Shown here: positions 32,210 to 45,565 of the stretch, in pieces
Position numbering within the stretch: position 1 is the stretch's first letter
Layout of the letters: the number at the start of each line of letters is the position of its first letter
From: Fratercula arctica
Lineage: Eukaryota > Chordata > Aves > Charadriiformes > Alcidae
Length of the DNA stretch: 64,000 bases
Assembly (NCBI GenBank): GCA_947846985.1
Contig: CANTUZ010000025.1
Location: 15,312,100-15,376,099, forward strand
Direction of reading: 5' to 3'
Program-made: the position numbers and the translations under genes
The notes under the pieces: generated by a model
Seen by the model: only the letters and a program-made list of their open reading frames with translations
What the model was told of the DNA's origin: nothing
Databases searched by the model: none

Positions 32210-35200
32210 CAACCCCAAGGGGTAAATTTGGTATAAGAAATAAAATAAAGATAAGATTCTCCATGTTTGAGAAAGCATCCTTTTTTCAGCTAGCTGAAGC
32301 AAGAAATACAGTAGAATAGCTAGAGACTCCATGTCACAGCTTCCAAAAGAACCTATTTCACTGAGTGATAAAAGTGTTTATAGTCATTCATTCTTTTTTT
32401 GATTGTTTCTTTTTTGTTTTTACTTCTGGAATACTCTAAAAATGAAGAATCCGTTCATTAAGGCAACCTTTAATTTCTTGTCCAACTCACTGTACAACCT
32501 CAGCTGCACCTGATGTTTCCTTCAGAGTCCACTTGGCATGGCAAGTTCATGGTAAATTCATCACCTTATCACAGCAGTTCCCATGCTTAATGTTCCTCCT
32601 CTACCTTTGCAGTGAAACATTTGGGAAGCACCATGAAGTGGCTGCACATGGAACGTTGAGTAGTAATTTGCCACCTTCGCACAATAACACATAGCACTAT
32701 GTAAATGCAAGGGTAGCTGGAGCCTGGTTCTTCAAGCCGCTATAATTGTTCAGTCCTGAGGCTGAGGAAAAACATGAAGGTAATTTATTAATTCTCATTG
32801 CTTTCTTTTTCCTGAAGGGGAACTTTTACTCCCGCACGCTGGTTTAAGGTACTTACCGCTTCTGCCTGTATAAAAGAGGAGTTAAAACTTATTATGTGGT
32901 GCTATCCAGAAATGAAATCCTTTGCATCTGACAAGATGGACTGAGGTTGAACAGCACTCAAAGCATGATGACAATACCTGTCATGAATCATTAGCTCTGG
33001 AGAGTAGAACCACCTTGAGAGCTTCCACTGCATGTTAATAAGTCCTCTGGAGTTAGTAAAGTAGTTTGGCTACCACAGGTTTTGATTCCATGACCCACAT
33101 TCATGGCACAGTAGCATCGGTGCCTCTGTCCATTGACTTCAGTAATGCTACTTTCCCAAGCAATTGTTATCCAAGCTGAATAAAATCTGCAGAATGTGAT
33201 CAATGGTTTGTGAAGTTACTAAATGCTTTGCAGTGGAGTTTTAATATAGCTAAGACAAATAATGTAACAAAGATATCTATTTATACTGTAAAGTGATACT
33301 GTAAATAGGATTCCATTTAACGCATTGCAAAGTTAGGTAACATGGAAAACAACCTGATAACAGGCAGGCTTTCAAATCCATTTTGTTTGAATATTAAACC
33401 CTAAATGTCCATCTCTATTACAGGATTTTATGTGAGAGTACAAATATATAGGATTTAAAAAACCCTACACTGAATAAAAAGACAGTAATAAAATGGAAGC
33501 TTACTGTGTTTTGTTGACTACTCTTTCTCCTTCCTTTTAATCTTTATTTGACACTTTATTAAAAGTCCAGAGCTCAGAATTTCAACCCCTGGTTAATCAC
33601 CACTTAATCACTTGGCATACGTTAAATGCACATATCTGCTGCATTGGTTTTACCCCTACAATACTCTCCCAATTAAGCATCAGGCATTACTGTTCATTAA
33701 CATTGGCTAAATTGGTTCTTTGAGAGCTGTTCCAATAAGGCATCTATCTTTAGCATATCTCGGTTAAGTGAAGAACACTCATAATAAAACTTGATTTAAA
33801 AAGAAGCCATAATAAACTTGTTTGGGGGACAATGACTGCTCCACAGTCCAAATACTGAAAAGTGCACAGTTTTATTTCTGTCATGAAAGAGAACACTTTT
33901 TGTTTCCAAGTTCCCAGATCCTTTGATATAAATCCACATCTTTTTTACTTGGCGCCTCTTCTGCCGCTCTGTCTTTTCCCAATCACGTCTCTAACTTAGA
34001 TGTGGTCAATACACCTTCTAAAATAATGCCAAGCATAGATGCTAAAAAAAATGCCATGCAAACATGGGTCACCCTTGAAACAGAAGTCACCCTAAACTCT
34101 TTTGTGAGCTCTAGAGAAAGCATAAAGGAATGGACCATGGATAACTCTGTGTCTAATCTTGCTCACAGCATCACTACATGACTAAAAGGCTAAACTTTAA
34201 GGAGATGATTTATGCCATGATCTGGCTGATGACTGAGCTGGAGAAATTGGGAAGCTGTGTGAGACTGTGGGGCATTCCAAAACCACACAATTACAACTTG
34301 GAGTAATTGTTCAGAGATATGTATTTGGTGCTGACTGCAATTAATAGATGGATACAAAGAATTATGTTTTCCCACAGCACTGCAGAAGTAGTGCTGGAAC
34401 CAGTTTTCCTTCCACCTAACTTTTATTGCCTTGTCTACATGGCACTTCCTCCTCTGGTGAATTACAGAATTAATCACAGCAGCGATATGCAGGTGGGGAT
34501 GTATGAAATCTTTGAGCCAAGATGGATGCTTGACATAACAAGTCGTACAGCAACATCATGGAACCCATCAACTGTGATCATCGCCTGGGCGCTGAGAGCA
34601 GCCTGAGAGTTTGGGATATTTTCTGTAAACACACACATCTTTATTTTTCCATGTGTTTTGCAAGCCCACGTGGTGGAAGGCTTTTCACACTTTTTGCCTG
34701 CAGACTTTCACTGAGTGTGGAAGCAGACTTTATAAATAGCCCTTCTTCTCTTTTTTCTTTTAATGCCATTTAGATCTCATTTTAGCAGAGTTTATAAACA
34801 AGCTACATTTGTTCTTTTTATTGGCTCAAGAGGACAGCTGTCTATCAAGTGTTCCTGTTTACGCAATCTTCTATGGTAAGCCATGCTTAGACACCTTCTG
34901 TGGGTTATCAGTAGTTGTTATATAAATAACAGTGTATTGGATGAAATCTGTGATATTATTTCATGTGCATTTTCTTCCTCTGCATGGAAGTTCTATCGTA
35001 GGCAGTGGTCCAGAACAAGATCCATTCACCTCTAAAATATCTCCCAAGTCCTCTTTGAAGGCCCTGTGTTAGATCCTGGCAGACAGTGCCCTAGGGTTAC
35101 ACAGATCATATGCTGGCAATCTGTAGAAGACTGCATTTCAGCCATAATGAATTAAGTGATTTCTTTCTTCAAAAAACAGGAGACATTTGACAAAAAAGCT

Positions 35201-37075
35201 AAGAAACATAGTGCCAAAGAGGGAGGTCTGTGCTGTCAAGAGGTGTCAAACTGACAGAGCTGGAGACTTAAACCTTCTGTTCCCCAACAGGGAAAAACAG
35301 ATTTCAAACCATGTCACACGCTAGAAGCACTGGCAGTGGAAGCATTCATGTATGTTAGACACAATACAGAGGCACCAGATGTAGAGATGTGAGGAGATTT
35401 TAGCTGCCATCCCAATTCCAGCCGCAACTTGAGAGGTCTGGAATTTAGTTCCCCAAACTTTGTCCAAGACAGCACCATTTATTTCCGTAACACTCCCCAA
35501 CACTCATCCCCAGTGCTCAATAAATACAAGATTTTTGTTCCAAAGCAGTTGAAGATTCACCTTTCCTTTGCCCAAACATCCTCCAATTATACAAACGAAG
35601 GAAAGCTTTTAGCACATGTTTAACTCCATCTTTTAGAACTGGTAAATGCTCAAATTCTTACGGGCACAGTCCAAGTTAAGCATATGTTTAACCGATCTCT
35701 TGATCACATGGGGGCTTGATGAAAAATAAAAAAAGAAATCCTGACTTTGGGCCAGGATTTTATTGCAATATTTATAAATAAAGACGTAGTGGCATTTAAT
35801 TATTTAGGAAACAAACTGATTGTGGAAATTTCACAGAGATGTAAGGTCCTTGGACTTGTACAAGGCTCACTTTCCTGTGACTAATATATTATAGTACAGA
35901 AAAAGAAAAGGGTGAAGGAAAAGACATTTTCTTTCATAACAGGAACATACAATATTAAGGAAACTGAAAACTACATTTCTAAAATTGTTTCCATTTCAGA
36001 GTCCTTCTGCCTATGGAGAATCAATACATCAGAAGAGCATAGCCTTAAATGTTAATATTACAGACTAAAATTTGTTTTTGATGGATTGATGGGCACATTT
36101 TCTTAAGGCCAAGAAATAATGAATACAAACTTTTTTTCCTGATAGTCTATCTTTCCCCTCTTCCTGCACAGCGGACAGAGAATAATAGCATACTGCTTGC
36201 TTGTATATAGAAACATTCATTATTAGGCACCAAGAGGTTTCACTACGATGCATGTCCTCACCCCCATATATCCATCTGTAACAGCAAGGGGAAATCAGAA
36301 TACAGGAAAATGCTGCTTTTTGCTCTGCTGCAGCCTCAGAAACCCAGTCAATAAAGAAAAGGTTTGCTGATGTGATGTTGGCTAATAATTCACAGAGGAT
36401 TTTACTCTGCCTTAACTACACAGGCCCTAAGCATGCTGAGCTTAAAAGCAAATCCATGTACACCCTAATTTCAACATGCAGTTTTACATCATGTCACACT
36501 TGCTTTTCTTTCTGTATCAGCAATAACTAGCAAGTGCTTCCCTAGTAATTCTGATCTTAGATATGGGCTGAGTTTGAAAAATAATAATTTATTTATTGTC
36601 CTGACATTCAGTGATTCTTTGCAGGGTGGCAGCATGGGCCCATATTCCTGGAGCATCTCTAAATTCCTATGGCTCTTGGAAGAAATGTTTCCAAGATCAG
36701 TATTTAAGGTGAAATTCAAATTGAGTGTGTTTCACTGTCAGATACTTTTATATTTCCTTTTATACTTAGGGAGAGGTAATTCTGGTTCCACAAATTCCCC
36801 CTTTTCCTTCCTGGCATCTTTCCCACTTATCAATGATGTATTTGGTGCCTGGAGTCAAATTCCAGTATCCTTTAGAGGGAGAAAACATCACTGGACCCAA
36901 GTAAAAAGACTGTGCCTTGAGGTTGTTTTCCTGTTCAAAAATATTTGCACAGAGGGGCTTGATTATGTGGAAAAACAATTGTGCTCTATTTTGGATAAAC
37001 CAAATATATGAAAGTCATGATGTTTGTATGCTTGACCATATGCAGTTTTACTCTGTCATGACGTAGTTTATGCAG
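32210..37075. other. AT-rich DNA without recognised genes
   Basis: About 4.9 kb with scattered short frames (for example 34307-34606 and 36574-37011) that show no domain, no splice-site framework and no repeat family known to me. Confidence 0.4.
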
Positions 37076-37193
37076 AATACCACAGGTTACAGAACAGCCA
37101 GTATTATATGAAGTCTAAAAATCAGCTTTTATAATTATAACATGTTTTAGCTTTCAGCGTCTTCAGCTATACTTGGCAATATAGAATCATAGA
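37076..37193 (-). repeat. Inverted duplication, right arm
   Basis: Reverse-complement partner of 29441-29557. On the minus strand it starts with a remnant of CR1-like tail (TCTATGATTCTATA) and continues through the same flank, ending at the same base where the two loci diverge. Confidence 0.9.
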
Positions 37194-37462
37194 AAAATGC
37201 TTAGAGAAGCTGTCAAAAGAGGGACTGAAAAAGGGGAAGAGAGAAATTGAGAGGGAATGCAGAAATGAAGAGAAAAACTGTTACTCACAGGGAAGACAGG
37301 AGAAGGCAGAAGAACTATGGTTTCCTGGAAGAACTAGAAAAGACTTGGTGAGGAAGTAGGTTTGGATAAGAAATCCAGAGCTTATCAGAAAAGAACTGGA
37401 TCAGTAAGGAAACCGAGGCCTTTCTGAGGAAGCTCTAAACAGGCACTTCAGGAAACAAGACA
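37194..37462. other. Spacer between inverted-duplication arm and CR1 tail
   Basis: About 270 bp of purine-rich, non-CR1 sequence with no counterpart next to the left arm. It separates the CR1 tail at 37463 from the tail remnant at 37180-37193. Confidence 0.5.
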
Positions 37463-37578
37463 GAATCATAGAATCTTCATGGTTGGAAAGGACCTTTGAG
37501 ATCATCGAGTCCAACCATACACACACACAAAAAACCCCTACAATCTCTGCCCCTAGAGCATGCCCTGAAGTGCCAAAT

Positions 37579-39423
37579 CTATATATGTTTCTTAAATACC
37601 TCTAGGGATGGTGACTCAACCACCTCCCTGGGCAGGCTCTTCCAGTGCCTGACCACTCTTTCAGTACAGTAATTCTTCCTAATATCTAATCTAAACCTCC
37701 CCTGCCACAACTTCAGATCATTTCCTCTGGTCCTGTCATTATTCACATGGGAGAAGAGGCCAACACCCACCTCTCTACAACCTCCTTTCAGGGAGTTGTA
37801 GAGGGCAATGAGGTCTCCCCTCAGCCTCCTCTTCTCCAAACTAAACATGCCCAGCTCCCTCAGCCTCTCCTCATATGGCTTGGTCTCCAGACCCCTCACC
37901 AGCTTGGTAGCTCTCCTCTGGACACGCTCCAGCACTTCAATGTCCCTCTTGTACAGAGGGGCCCAGAACTGAACACAGTACTCGAGGTGAGGCCTCACCA
38001 GTGCCGAGTACAGAGGCACGATCACTTCCCTACTCCTGCTGGCCACACTGTTCCTGATACAGGCCAGAATGCTGTTGGCCTTCTTGGCCACCTGGGCACA
38101 CTGCTGGCTCATGTTAAGCTGGCTGTCCACCAGCACCCCCAGGTCCTTTTCTGCCAGGCAGCTTTCTAGCCACTCTTCCCCAAGCCTGTAGCATTGCTTG
38201 GAGTTGTTGTGACCGAAATGCAGGACCCGGCACTTGGCCTTATTAAACCTCATACAATTGGCCTTGGCCCATCGATCCAGCCTGCCCAGGTCCCTCTGTA
38301 GAGCCTTCCTACCCTCAAGCAGACCAACACTCCCACCTAGTTGGGTGTCGTCTGCAGACTTACTGAGGGTGCACTCAGTCCCCTCATCCAGATCATTGAT
38401 AAAGATATTAAACAAAACTGAGCCCTGAGGGACACCACTGGTGACCGGCCGCCAAGAAGATTTCACCCCATTAATCACAACTCCCTGGGCACAGCCATCC
38501 AGCCAGTTTTTAACCCAGCAAAGAGTACACTTGTCTATGCCATGATTGGCCAGCTTCTCCAGGAGAATGCTGTGGGGGACGGTGTCAAAGGCCTTACCAA
38601 AGTCCAGATCGACAACGTGCACAGCCTTCCCCGTGGCATCCAGAAGGCGGGTCACATGGTCATAGAAAGAGATCAGGTTGGTTAAGCGGGACCTCCCTTT
38701 CCTTAACCCATGCTGGCTGGCCCTGATCCCTTGGCTGCCCTGCACTTGCCGTGAGAGCTCACTCAAGATGATCCTCTCCATGATCTTTCCTGGTACCGAG
38801 GTCAGGCTGACAGGCCTGTAGTTCCCCAGATCCTCCTTCCGACCCTTCTTGTAGATGGGCATCACATTAGCCACCCTCCAGTCATCTGGTACCTCCCCTG
38901 TTGACCAAGATTGTTGGTAAATGATGGCGAGAGGCTTGGTGAGCTCTCCCACCAGCTCCCTGAGGACTCTTGGGTGAATCCCATCCGGCCCCATAGACTC
39001 ATGTGCGTCTAGGTGCAGAAGCAGATCATTGACTACTTCCTCCTGGATTATGGGTGGGTTGTTCTGCTCTCCATCCTTATCTTCCAGCTCAGGAGGTTGA
39101 ACACCCTGGGGATAGCTGGTCTGACTATTGGAGATGGAGGCAAAGAAGGCATTAAGTATCTCAGCCTTCTCCTCATCCTTGGTTGCAACTCCCCCCTCCC
39201 CCCCAGCATCCAGTAAGGGATGGAGATTCTCCCTGACTCTCTTTTTGTTGATGTATTTATAGAAACTTTTTTTGTTGTCCTTAACATTAGTGGCCAAGTT
39301 GAGCTCCAGATGGGCTTTTGCCTTCCTAAATTTTCTCTCTGTATAACCTAGTGAGATCTCTGTACTCCTCCTGAGTTGCCTGTCCCTTCTTCCAAAGGTG
39401 GTAAACCCTCCTTTTATTCCCAA
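37579..39423 (-). pseudogene. CR1 ORF2 reverse transcriptase and C-terminal region
   Basis: A 614-codon frame with the RT entry [41 protein letters not shown], the catalytic Asp in [14 protein letters not shown], and SGVPQGSV followed by a 12-bp deletion relative to the copy at 28229. The polymerase motif reads SADD rather than FADD. The C-terminal block runs to a natural stop. Its reading frame meets the endonuclease frame at a 1- or 2-base shift near 39335. Loss of the aromatic residue before ADD and the small deletion make activity unlikely. Confidence 0.85.
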
Positions 39424-40405
39424 GTCCCATCAGAAGTTCCTTGTTCATCCAGGCTGGCCATTTTCCCTGCCCTTTAAACTTGCAACACTTGGGGACAGCC
39501 TGCTCCCGGGCCTTTAAGATTTCTTTCTTGAAGAACGTCCAGCCTTCCTGGACCCCTTTGCCCTTCAGGACTATCTCCCAAGGGACTCTCTCAACCCATG
39601 TTCTGAACAAGCCAAAGTCCGCCCTCCAGAAGTCCAAGGTGGAGGTTTTGCTAACCCCCCTCCTTACATCACTACAAATTGAAAGCTTGACCATTTCATG
39701 ATCACTAAACCCAAGACAGCCTCTGACCACCACATCTCCCACTAGTCCTTCTCTGTTTGTGAACAGTAAATCTAGCAAGGCACCTCCCCTGGTAGGCTCA
39801 CCTACCACTTGTGTCAGGAAGTTATCTTCCATGCACTCGAGGAACCTCCTAGCCTGCCTGCTCTCTGCTGTGTTATATTTCCAGTGGATACCCAGCAGGT
39901 TGAAGTCCCCAACCAGAACAAGGGCTGGTGATTGTGAGACTTCAGCCAGCTGCTTCCAGAATACTTCATCTGTCTCCTCATCCTGGTTGGGTGGTCTGTA
40001 GCATACTCCCAGCACAAGGTCTCCCTTATTTGCCTTCCCCTTCATCCTTACCCATAAACACCTGACTTCATCATCCCTGGAATCTAGCTCTATACAATCA
40101 AAACATTCCCTAATGTACAGAGCCACACCCCCGCCTCTCCTTCCTTGCCTATCCCTTCTGAAGAGCTTATAGCCATTCATCACAGCATTCCAGTCATGAC
40201 AGTCATCCCACCACGTTTCCGTGATGGCAACTACATCATAGTTGTCCTGCTGCACAATGGCTTCCAGCTCATCCTGTTTGTTGCCCATGCTACGTGCATT
40301 CGTATAGATGCACTTGAGCTGGGCTACCGATTTCACCCCCATCCTTGGCCCTTTATCCCTAGGCTCATTGCTAGTGGGCCTGGTTTTATCCCCTTCCCCC
40401 TTCAT
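39326..40405 (-). pseudogene. CR1 ORF2 endonuclease
   Basis: A 359-codon frame with the full set of AP-endonuclease-like motifs: Asn36 (TNARS), Glu63 (TETWWD), YRPPNQ at 136-141, GDFN at 166-169 and SDH at 234-236. The domain would nick target DNA to prime reverse transcription. After residue ~330 the frame leaves the linker to RT because of the shift near 39335. The start at 40405 is plausible because it lies 3 bases after the ORF1 stop and matches the MKGEG start of other CR1 ORF2. Confidence 0.85.
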
Positions 40406-40407
40406 TT

Positions 40408-40790
40408 CTAGTTTAAAGCCCTGTCCATGAGCCTTGCTAACTCTTGGCCTAGTACCCTTTTCCCCTTTCGGGATAGGGTTTTCCCATTCCTAGCAAGCAG
40501 GCCCAGTGCCCTGTGGATCAAACTATGATCATAGAACCCAAAGCCCTGCTCGTAGCACCAGTTTTGGAGCCAGGTGTTGATCTGTCCGACTTTCTTGTTT
40601 ACCCATTCATCAGTCCCCAAAACTGGAAGGGCAGAGGAGAACACAATTTGTGCTCCCAAACCCTTGACAAGCTGTCCCAAGGCCCTGAAATCTTTCTTCA
40701 TTGCCCTCAGACTTCTACTCTCCAGCTCATCACTGTCTGCCTGTAAGATCAAAAGAGGGTAATAATCCTTAGTTTCATACAGCCACTCTG
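40408..40790 (-). pseudogene. CR1 ORF1 C-terminal remnant
   Basis: Minus-strand frame with the esterase-domain C-terminus: DYYPLLILQ, RAMKKDFRALGQLVK, INTWLQNWC and the LSRKGKRVL end. The N-terminal GDSL part is missing because the element is truncated near 40780-40790. The stop abuts the ORF2 start, typical of CR1. Confidence 0.8.
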
Positions 40791-42450
40791 ACAGAGCCAA
40801 AATTAGTGGAAGAAAAAAACAGTAAGAAAAACCTTCCAATCCTCCTAAAATCAAAGGTTAAAATCAGTATGAGAGTTCAGTTAGAAATCAGTACAAAGTC
40901 CGGAGCAACTCTGCCATCCCCTGAGATTCTTGGCAGCTTATCTAGCATCTCCCAGGATTCATGCTCACAAGTACAGAGTATTGTAGTCATTGACTGTATT
41001 TTATTATTATATTCTGAGTGCTGTCTGAGGGACTGCATTAGTGCAGCAGACAATGAAACCTGACTTATCCAAAAATTATAATTGTCTTCGATGGAGTTAA
41101 AGATATCACCCCAAAACTGGTTGTGTTAAGCTACTGCTGAAAAGCCCCAGGCCTTTGTCAAACTCCAGTGCACTGGCTTGTGCATACAACAGAGAAGGAA
41201 CTTACTCCTAAGTCACAAAGAGCTTACAACCTAAAGCTTCCTTAAGGAGCCTACAAGCTAAAACTTAATGCTACAGTATTACATGTTGATTTGCAATAAT
41301 ATCAGTATTTGCACATTGTAATATGACTTAGGGATATGTTATTGATTTTCTTTTCTAACCATCCAGTGATCAACGTTTCTACTAAGGGTCCTCCATCTTC
41401 CATATGTTGTATGACAAAGTCATTGTGCCTCTACAGAACTGATTCTTTCTTATTTCATTTTTAGGTTATTGCAGCCTCCAGACTGTGCCAGGTGCTTCCC
41501 AAAGAACAAAGCTTAGGAAATAGCTTTGAGATCTATATAAAAGCTCATTATCATTACATTTTTTTCATTCTTCTTTATATTGAACCGCATCTTTCAACTA
41601 GTGTAAATCAGAAGAGATAGCAACTTACACCAAAGACTGGTCCTTTGTTAAACTTTTTCAAGCTTTCTTTTCTCCCTGTTTTGAGAGGAGGGGGACAGAG
41701 TTTCATTGGTTGGTTGGTTAATGAAATTCTCTTTGTTCTTTTTTCTTTCTTTTTTCCTTGAGAAGAAACAGATGTCTCTGTAGCTAAAAATATAGTGTAA
41801 CATACCTCTGGTCAAAGTCTTCTGAAACATATTTGTTCTTATTTATTTTTCTGTACAACCATAAAGATCCCAAATATTTTACAGGAATCATAACTGACTT
41901 ACACCTGGAAAAAAAGGAATGAAATTTAACCGGATGTCTTTGTAGGTTTTCCTATTTCTATCTTGACTTCGAAGTTTGGAAACTAAAATCTAAAATGTCT
42001 CCTACTCTCTCTGAGCTCCTTCCTTTGGGCCCTTTGTTCCCAGATCTTTTAGCTAAATGGCTATTTACGTTCATGAAAAAATAATTTTCGCATTCAATCT
42101 GTGTTAGATCAAACAGTTTATCCATTGTTAGCAATTACTCATTTTCCACCCAGCTCATCATCCATTTCCTGCACCCCATAGGCCCAGCACACACTGAAGT
42201 GCAGGTAACCATCAAAGTGGAGTTTCTTATGACCTTGAAAATTAATTGAAAAGTAAATTATTACCTTTTTCTTTCTTACCCACAAACACATAGGACCAGA
42301 GTACATCTTAATCAAAAAGCGTTTTCAACCAAGTACATTCACACTGTTAGCCAGTTAGTTTGTATCGAGTTAAAGCAGTAGAGATGTCTCTGCTTTGGAA
42401 AACCCAAGATCTCATATATCCATACATACAGTTATTTATTTATTTACGTA
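40791..42450. other. AT-rich DNA without recognised genes
   Basis: About 1.7 kb with no supported frame or repeat on either strand. Confidence 0.4.
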
Positions 42451-42950
42451 TGTGGGAAAGCAACAGAAGATCGTCGAGGAGGACTGTAAATACACTCAAG
42501 TGACTCGCAGCTGGGGTGCTGGAAAACACATATATCACACTAATTGTTATTCAGTCTCGGGTGCTTGCAAGAAAAACACTTGCACTTAGATAACATAAGT
42601 CTGTGATGGACTCAGGGACACCTTATCTAACCGCTTGAGAATCCTGGCCTGTTGTGGAAGAAGATCAAAGCACAGTGGGAAAGCTATGCCTGTTTGAACC
42701 CTTTAAATATCAGCAAGAACAGGGAGCCTGCACCCGCTCTTGCTAACAAGGACTCTCTCGCTGCCAAGGACTCTTGATAACAAGAACTCTCTCACGCCAT
42801 GGTGCCTGTGGTCCCTGCTTGCGTGCCTCTGCCCGGGTGTTGCTTCAGAGATTCCCTGGTCTGTGAGGTATCGAGATTAAATTTGTTCTTTGCTTTCCAT
42901 CCGTGGTGTGTGGTTGTTCCTGCATCCTGCCTGCATCGGCTCACACAACA
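42451..42950 (+). mobile_element. Solo LTR, probable class II family B
   Basis: A 500-bp segment from TGTGGGAAAG to CACACAACA. Its left ~300 bp matches 57842-58151 inside the class II provirus, where it follows a polypurine tract, the standard position of a 3-prime LTR; that supports LTR identity here. A TTTAAATA TATA-like box is near 42704-42711. It holds short tandem units containing AACAAGGACTCTC. Flanks do not give a clean target duplication. Confidence 0.7.
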
Positions 42951-45565
42951 TATTACTATATTTCTAAGAATCTTTGCATGCGCATAAAATCCTTATGATG
43001 GGAAATGTTAATCTTATGTTTAAAGAAAAGGGCTAGAAATCACTTCATCTAACTTCTGCAACCAGGATTTATTCTATGACCTTTAATAAATCACTTGTGA
43101 TGGCTGAGTTCCCCCATCTGTGAGATTTTGATTAATAATGATCCGTAATAACACTTGTAGTTCAGAGCAGGGTGGTGAAAGTGATAGCCCAGTCCCAACC
43201 ACTTTCACTTCAGCCGGTAGCACTTACTCCTGAGGGTAATTTTATCAACCTCAGTAGAATTACTCAGCTGAGAAGTTTACGTGATTAGGGATGACTTGTT
43301 AAATATCTGTAAAGCTTTTCAATTCTTGAGGTTTAAGGAGGCATTTAAGTGAAAAATGTTTTTTCTTTATGAAGGTCTCATTTTAGCCCAGACTGCTTCT
43401 TGCCAACCCAAATAATTAAGCAGTCTCTATGAGGATGGAAGAGCTGCGAAAGTTTGATGCCACTTGACTATGGTTTAAGTATTTTTTTATTTGGAGGCGA
43501 GATGGGGAAGGACTTGTTCATATGTGTCATTTTTGCCAGCATGGGTTTACACCTTGAGGCAAAGACTCAAGTTGACTGATGACATTCTCAGCTAAGGTGG
43601 AAAGCAAAGGTCTCTCCAAAATCAGATACATGCAATATGACTCATTCTTTATTGTAGTGGCATGCAATAATGTTACAAGAGCTATGGTATTGTCCCAAAC
43701 AAAGGATGCACTCCAAATGAATTTCTCAGTGAGTGCAAAACACCATTATGGTGAAAATTAAAAGGTCTGAGAAACATTCTTACCATCTCCTGGCTGTTTT
43801 CAGGACTTCAAAAGATCTTCCTTTTCATACGAGGAACCCAAGACATTTTTCTTTAGCATCTGAACAATGACACACCTCAGAAATTGAGACACACATTTCT
43901 GTTTTGAAAAATGCATGTTCAACTGCTTTATCAAAATGCACAGAAGAAGAATTTTGATGTAGGTTCCTCCCACAGCTTCAGGACACCTCCTGTGGATGGC
44001 TCTACAGGCAATTCAGAGAAAACTCTTGACTTACTAGTGGCACAAATCTGTTTTTCTCTATCTTTGTGTAGATACTGAAAGCTAAATTAGGTGCAATGCA
44101 GTGAGGATCCAAACTCATGAAATCATCTAGAAGTTCCCTAATTCTTATTTTGTAGTATTTGATCCATTATTTCAGTGTAGTTTTCAGCTGGGCCTAGGAA
44201 GTGATAACTACCATGATAATTCTTTTATTTTTTTCTTTTCAAAAATCAGTATTATACTAATTTTCCTCCCTTTCTGTTACCTCCCCAGATTTTCAATTAC
44301 TTTTTTCCAAAGTATTTTTCTTGGATAAAATTAAACAAATTACTGCTGATCTTGACAAGTAATGACACATGCCCTATGAACTAGTGGTTCTTTTTGTGCT
44401 CTGAAAGCAGTCCTTCATGGAGCAATTGTGTTTATTGGTTCTTCTATTACTTCTTTCTCCAGGAAACAGTAAACTTAACTACCATGCATTTTGACATACC
44501 AGAAACCTCCTCTTCTGATGAGCTTTCAGTATGACTTGCTATCAGATTATGCTCATTACTATTACATTACACCACTGGATTTTTTAATTCCACAAAATTT
44601 GTTTTCCCAAAATTCTTTACCTAGCAAAGATTTTAAGTACTTCCTTAACTTACATCATATAAATACTAGTGCTACTAATACTATCTCACAGACTTTGTAT
44701 TATACACATATGTAGATGCTTTCTGAAGTTGAACTTGGTTGATCTTTGCCATGTTGCAATCAGTTAACCAAATATATACCATCATAAAGTCATTTAACAG
44801 CTCTTTTTCTGTTTTTCACCAAGACCTGTCTAGTCCATGGTGACAGGGCTAGGCTGAGCTCACAGGTGGGGGAAGGATCAGGCTCACAGTGAGTAACAAG
44901 TGTCAGAAACAGCCCAAGGATGGCCGGGCAGGACCCTGGGGACAGGGTGGGATGTCAGCTCATGGGCTGAGATACTGCGGTACAAGAACTATGCACACAC
45001 TGAATCACAATGAACAAAAAGAATTTCATGCCTCCAGAATGGGCAAAGTCACGTTATTTGCTTTCTGAATTTTCAAACAAAAATGAAAATTTCATTTTTT
45101 AAAAAGCTCCTTCAGTAATTCAAATAAGTTAAGAGATATGAAAACAAAACAAATTAGTCTTTTGTTTCTCTCCAAGGTTGTGGTTTTGTTTGTTTTTCAG
45201 TGAGGAAAAGAAAAATCTTTTTGATTTTTCTTGGGTCTACCAACCAAGTGAAAAATCAATTAGTTTTACACAGGTCTGTCTATTTGTTAGCATTAGCAAT
45301 CAAACAATGCATACATTTTGGTAGGTATTTTTTCCCCACAATAGGACATACCACAGACTACAATACCACTGGATTTCTGTTAACACCTCTCCACTCAAGG
45401 TAGCATTTTTAGAACAATTCTTCAAAATGCAGATGAAAAAAAAAAAAGAGAAGAAAAAGGAGAAGAAAGTCCATCTACATTTAAAGAATATACGTATAGC
45501 TGGGGGGGGAGGAAGTGATTTGAAGGTAATGCTACAAAATCCAGGCCTCAGAGTTCTTTTTATAT
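42951..45565. other. AT-rich DNA without recognised genes
   Basis: About 2.6 kb. A purine-rich A/G run at about 45432-45470 precedes the CR1 tail. No supported gene. Confidence 0.4.

Larger units (their letters stand above)
37463..40780 (-). mobile_element. CR1 LINE, nearly complete ORF2 and part of ORF1
   Basis: The longest well-preserved CR1 in the window. In minus order: ORF1 C-terminus (40790-40408), ORF2 endonuclease (40405-39326), RT and C-terminus (39423-37579), a 3-prime UTR and a short tail at 37463. The 5-prime end is truncated inside ORF1 near 40780. Only one frameshift (about 39330-39345) and a 12-bp deletion in the RT motif region break ORF2. Confidence 0.9.

Noticed and set aside
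32860..32890. TATAAAAG sequence resembling a promoter
   Set aside because: Isolated motif in AT-rich DNA with no gene or LTR around it.
36574..37011. 145-codon plus-strand frame
   Set aside because: Low-complexity hydrophobic composition from AT-rich DNA, no domain, overlaps minus frames equally long.
37747..38169. 140-codon plus-strand frame, identical to one at 28729-29151 on minus
   Set aside because: Shadow frame antisense to CR1 ORF2; its conservation mirrors CR1 identity.
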